A stretch of 42,832 bases of DNA from an uncultured Clostridia bacterium (GTDB lineage: Bacteria; Bacillota; Clostridia; Oscillospirales; Ruminococcaceae): contig CANQKY010000005.1 in NCBI GenBank assembly GCA_947624575.1, positions 1-42,832 of the forward strand, written 5' to 3'. The notes under the pieces were generated by a model. That model was not told the origin of the DNA. It saw only the letters and a program-made list of their open reading frames with translations, and searched no databases. The stretch's first letter is position 1; every line of letters begins with the position of its first letter. Below are positions 40,359 to 42,832 of this stretch, in pieces. The position numbers were made by a program, and so were the translations under genes.

Positions 40359-40979
40359 ATGAAAAACATTATCACCATCGCACGCCAGTTTGGGAGCAAC
40401 GGGCAGGACATCGGGAAGCTGGCGGCTCAGAAGGCGGGCGTCCCCTTTTACGATAAGGCGCTGATCCGGCTTGCGGCGAAGAAAAGCGGCGTTGCCGAGG
40501 AAGTGTTCGAGCGGGTAGACGAGCGACCGACCAACAGCCTGCTCTATGCGCTGTCGATGGGCGGCGGCTACGGCGTGACCGCCTCCGGCTATACGCCGAA
40601 GGATATGCCGCTCAATGACCAGCTTTTCTTTTTGCAGTGCGATATCATTCGGCAGGCGGCGCAGGAGGGACCCTGCGTGATTGTCGGACGGTGCGCGGAC
40701 TATGTGCTGCGGGAGCTGCCGAATGTCTGCAAGGTGTTTTTGTATGCCGATCCAGAATTTCGGACGGCACAGGTGCAAAAGGACCTCGGACTGAGCGAGA
40801 AAAAGGCGATGGAGCGCATGGTAAAGGCGGATAAGCAGCGGGCGGCGTTTTATAATTATTATTCCAATCAGCGATGGGGCAGGGTGGAGAATTACGACCT
40901 TGCACTGAATACCGCGAAGCTCGGAATCGAGCAGGCGGCGGATATCCTCCTTGCGTTTGAAGCGGCGTTTGGGGGATAA
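40359..40979 (+). CDS. Cytidylate kinase-like family protein
   Basis: P-loop nucleotide kinase-like protein of 206 residues. The N-terminus IITIARQFGSNGQDIGKLAA takes the place of a Walker A; it lacks the canonical GxxxxGK[ST], as is usual in this cytidylate-kinase-like (AAA_26-type) family of Clostridia. Later motifs FYDKALI, PCVIVGRCADYVL and the lid-like ADKQRAAFYNYYSNQRWG are typical. Many members are of unknown role; nucleotide or other small-molecule phosphorylation is inferred only. The AGAAAGGA site is about 8 nt before the ATG. Confidence 0.85.
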   Translation: MKNIITIARQFGSNGQDIGKLAAQKAGVPFYDKALIRLAAKKSGVAEEVFERVDERPTNSLLYALSMGGGYGVTASGYTPKDMPLNDQLFFLQCDIIRQAAQEGPCVIVGRCADYVLRELPNVCKVFLYADPEFRTAQVQKDLGLSEKKAMERMVKADKQRAAFYNYYSNQRWGRVENYDLALNTAKLGIEQAADILLAFEAAFGG

Positions 40980-40992
40980 CAGAAAAAAGTAG

Positions 40993-41021
40993 TGGACAAA
41001 TCGGACAAAAGGGTGTATAAT
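40993..41021 (+). promoter_or_regulatory. Promoter of tRNA-Gly
   Basis: TGGACA (40993-40998) and perfect TATAAT (41016-41021) with a 17-bp spacer, 10 bp before the tRNA. Confidence 0.82.
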
Positions 41022-41031
41022 AGCTTTTGTC

Positions 41032-41105
41032 GCGGGCGTAGTTCAATGGCAGAATGTCAGCTTCCCAAGCTGAACACGAGGGTTCGATTCCCTTCGCCCG
41101 CTCCA
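41032..41105 (+). tRNA. tRNA-Gly (anticodon CCC)
   Basis: 74 nt including an encoded CCA end. Acceptor stem GCGGGCG (41032-41038) pairs with CGCCCGC (41095-41101). D stem GTTC/GAAT; anticodon stem TCAGC/GCTGA with loop TTCCCAA, so the anticodon is CCC at 41064-41066 (reads GGG). T stem GAGGG/CCCTT with loop TTCGATT. All stems pair except for G-U pairs. Confidence 0.97.
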
Positions 41106-41142
41106 AAAATCGGCAAGGCTCGCAAGAGGCTTGCCGATTTTT
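41106..41142 (+). terminator. Intrinsic terminator of tRNA-Gly
   Basis: A 12-13 bp stem, AAAATCGGCAAG (41106-41117) with CTTGCCGATTTTT (41130-41142), capped by CTC/GAG around a GCAA tetraloop, ending in a T run. Directly follows the CCA end. Confidence 0.93.
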
Positions 41143-41223
41143 ACTTTTTACCCTCGTTTCTGCCGGGTGAGCGATCCCGGTTGGTGCACGAAAGCAGATT
41201 TTTCTTCTCTTGTGTCCAATCAC

Positions 41224-41252
41224 TTTACGACCCGAAATCCCCGTGCTATACT
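41224..41252 (+). promoter_or_regulatory. Promoter of the pseudo-GH18 gene
   Basis: TTTACG (41224-41229) and TATACT (41247-41252) with a 17-bp spacer. The leader of about 115 nt to 41373 contains a small stem CGCCAA/TTGGCG but no terminator. Confidence 0.7.
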
Positions 41253-41373
41253 AAAGGAAAGCTCATCTTGGCGCCTGCGGTGATCGAAAAACCGCTCGCG
41301 CCAAAGCGGCTTGGCGATCCGGCTTTCGGACAGCCGACAGATCGGTCGCTTATGATAAAAGGGGGAAAAGGAT

Positions 41374-42774
41374 ATGAAGAAGATCATCAGCCTGCTATTA
41401 TCTCTCGCACTGCTTTGCAGTATGCCGGTCGTGCTGCCGGTAGCGGCGGCGCCCGCCGCGGGTGCCGATCTGTTTGAGGGCACACCCTGGACGGCAAAGC
41501 AGGAGGGCGATGCGCTTTGGCTCGATCTTGGGGCGGACACGCTCATCAACCGCATTCATCTCAGCGAGGAAACCTACGGCGGTGTGCAGAGGTTTCACAT
41601 CGAGGTGTGGAACAGTACGGACTGGGCGGAGGTTTACCGCAACGACTATATTCTAACCGAGCGGGACTGCATTCTGCCCGAGGACGTGACCACCTCGGCT
41701 GTCCGGCTGGTGGTGGACGAGCTGGCGGGAGATGCGGTCATCACTGCGTTCTCGGCGGATCGTCAGGAGAGCAGCGGGGACAGCGCCTTTATGAATGTAG
41801 GGTATGTCTCGGCAGATGTATATGAGCCGGAAAGAAACATACCGGAGTATTACCGGCTCACCGGGTCGCAGTATAAAAGCCTGACCGACATAATCATGGC
41901 AGAGGGCTTTTTGATCGATGAAGCGGGAGCGTTTCGGGTCGGCTTATGGAGCGGGCAAACCGATATATCGGAGGTTCCGCTAGCCGGATCGGAGGAGGCT
42001 GCGGCGTTGATGCGGACATGGATCAAGACGCTGCGGACTGTAGGCGGTAATTTTACGGACGAGCGCGGCGCTCGGTACTGGTTCTCGCTCACCCCGTCGG
42101 TTGAGGGGTTCGACCCTGCCGCTTTGCTGGACGGGCAAACAAGAGACGCCCTGGCAAAGTCGGTCGCGGCCTTTGCCGCCGAGCATGATATGTACGGCGT
42201 GGAGCTCAACTGGGGACACCCGACCACACCGGAGGGACTGCAGGCGTTTCGCCTGACGGTGACGGCATTGGCGGCAGCACTCCATGAAGCGGGGCTGAAA
42301 TGCGCAGTTTCGCTCGATCCCGCTTATCCGACCGATTTGACTGCCGCAGAGTTCCAGGCGATCGACTACTTAAACTGCATGACCTATTCCTCGGTAGAGC
42401 AAACCGATACGGTATGGGCGCTGATGCCCTATGCCAAAATGACCGAAGCGGCAGACGCCGCTATCGAAGCGGGCTGTGACCGCGCGAAAATATGGCTCGG
42501 TCTGCCCGATGCGGTCGCTACCGCGTATCAAGAATCAACGCTGCCCGAGACGGACGTCGAGTTCTGGTATGACCGTTACATGGAAGCGGCGCCTATAATC
42601 GCATCGGACGGCGGCGATCTGGAAAGCGAAAATGTCTTTGTGCTTCGAGTACCCACACAGGAGGGCGAACAGCAGGCGACCATTTTGTATAACGGCACCA
42701 ATCTGATGCGGGATAAAACGGCGTATGCGGCGGCAAGCGGCTTTGCCGGCGTGATGAAAGCTGAGGTTAGATAA
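41374..42774 (+). CDS. Secreted GH18-fold protein with all catalytic residues replaced
   Basis: Protein of 466 residues with a signal peptide (about 1-27). Residues about 38-130 match the discoidin-like domain of the GH18 protein at 26217-28001 (KQEGDALWLDLGADTLINRIHL against QKGDHLQINFDGLKLINVIHI), but shortened at the N-terminus. The barrel begins FMNVGY, as FLNVGY in the paralogue. The active-site strand reads YGVELNWGHP: Glu277, Asn279 and Gly281 stand where the paralogue has Asp, Asp and Glu of DxDxE. It therefore should not hydrolyse glycosides, and may be a glycan-binding pseudoenzyme like chi-lectins. The frame is intact and the gene has a promoter and a usable ribosome binding site, so it is not a decayed gene. 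It is complete 58 bp before the window end. Confidence 0.85.
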   Translation: MKKIISLLLSLALLCSMPVVLPVAAAPAAGADLFEGTPWTAKQEGDALWLDLGADTLINRIHLSEETYGGVQRFHIEVWNSTDWAEVYRNDYILTERDCILPEDVTTSAVRLVVDELAGDAVITAFSADRQESSGDSAFMNVGYVSADVYEPERNIPEYYRLTGSQYKSLTDIIMAEGFLIDEAGAFRVGLWSGQTDISEVPLAGSEEAAALMRTWIKTLRTVGGNFTDERGARYWFSLTPSVEGFDPAALLDGQTRDALAKSVAAFAAEHDMYGVELNWGHPTTPEGLQAFRLTVTALAAALHEAGLKCAVSLDPAYPTDLTAAEFQAIDYLNCMTYSSVEQTDTVWALMPYAKMTEAADAAIEAGCDRAKIWLGLPDAVATAYQESTLPETDVEFWYDRYMEAAPIIASDGGDLESENVFVLRVPTQEGEQQATILYNGTNLMRDKTAYAAASGFAGVMKAEVR

Positions 42775-42832
42775 CGATACTTTTGAAAACACAGGAAAAT
42801 CAAGGTTTTTCGAGCGACGGACAAGCTGGTAT

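Overview
The window looks like chromosomal DNA of a GC-rich anaerobic Clostridia member, most likely Oscillospiraceae/Ruminococcaceae. Reasons: Gram-positive style genes (ftsE-ftsX with a PcsB/EnvC-like M23 hydrolase and a CtpA-like protease, a yabB/yabC-like pair, a small str operon), strong AGGAGG ribosome binding sites, sigma-A promoters with 17-bp spacers almost everywhere, two dockerin-bearing secreted proteins, and dispersed palindromic intergenic repeats of a type I associate with this family. No genus can be assigned from the sequence alone.

Layout. 1-6141 (minus): a heterodimeric ABC exporter pair (second subunit cut by the window edge), rsmI, a TrmN6/YabB-like methyltransferase and a membrane-anchored NodB-like protein with a degenerate metal site. 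6320-13503 (plus): a DUF4830-like protein, an orphan MsmK/UgpC-type sugar ABC ATPase, a PucR/CdaR-type regulator, then the cell-division/peptidoglycan cluster ftsE-ftsX-M23 hydrolase-S41 protease. 13555-14674: a small Cys-rich protein on the minus strand behind a long, strongly structured leader, and a repeat-rich intergenic stretch. 14675-19089: rpsL-rpsG-fusA-tuf. 19237-28001: a dockerin protein, a P2A Ca2+-type ATPase, pyruvate kinase, and a two-gene unit of a second dockerin protein plus a secreted GH18 enzyme. 28002-28563: repeats. 28564-30073: an ImmR/ImmA-like regulator-protease pair with a divergent gene and an operator between face-to-face promoters. 29953-36330 (minus): hypoxanthine-DNA glycosylase-like protein, a membrane-anchored unknown, MBL hydrolase, NSS amino-acid symporter, winged-helix AlkX/YcaQ-like protein, an anchored unknown, and rlmD. 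36518-38757: serC-serA. 38992-40979: an acetyltransferase, a membrane protein and a cytidylate-kinase-like protein. 41032-41105: tRNA-Gly(CCC). 41374-42774: a secreted paralogue of the GH18 protein with all three catalytic residues replaced.

Most genes are housekeeping. The parts that deserve attention are (i) the leader of the Cys-rich gene, which combines a promoter, a 122-bp nested palindrome with mutually exclusive pairings, and a terminator hairpin just before the start codon; (ii) the secreted GH18 / pseudo-GH18 / dockerin set; (iii) the ImmR-ImmA module; and (iv) the dispersed palindromic repeat family with four copies here. Functions were assigned by reading motifs; no database search was run.
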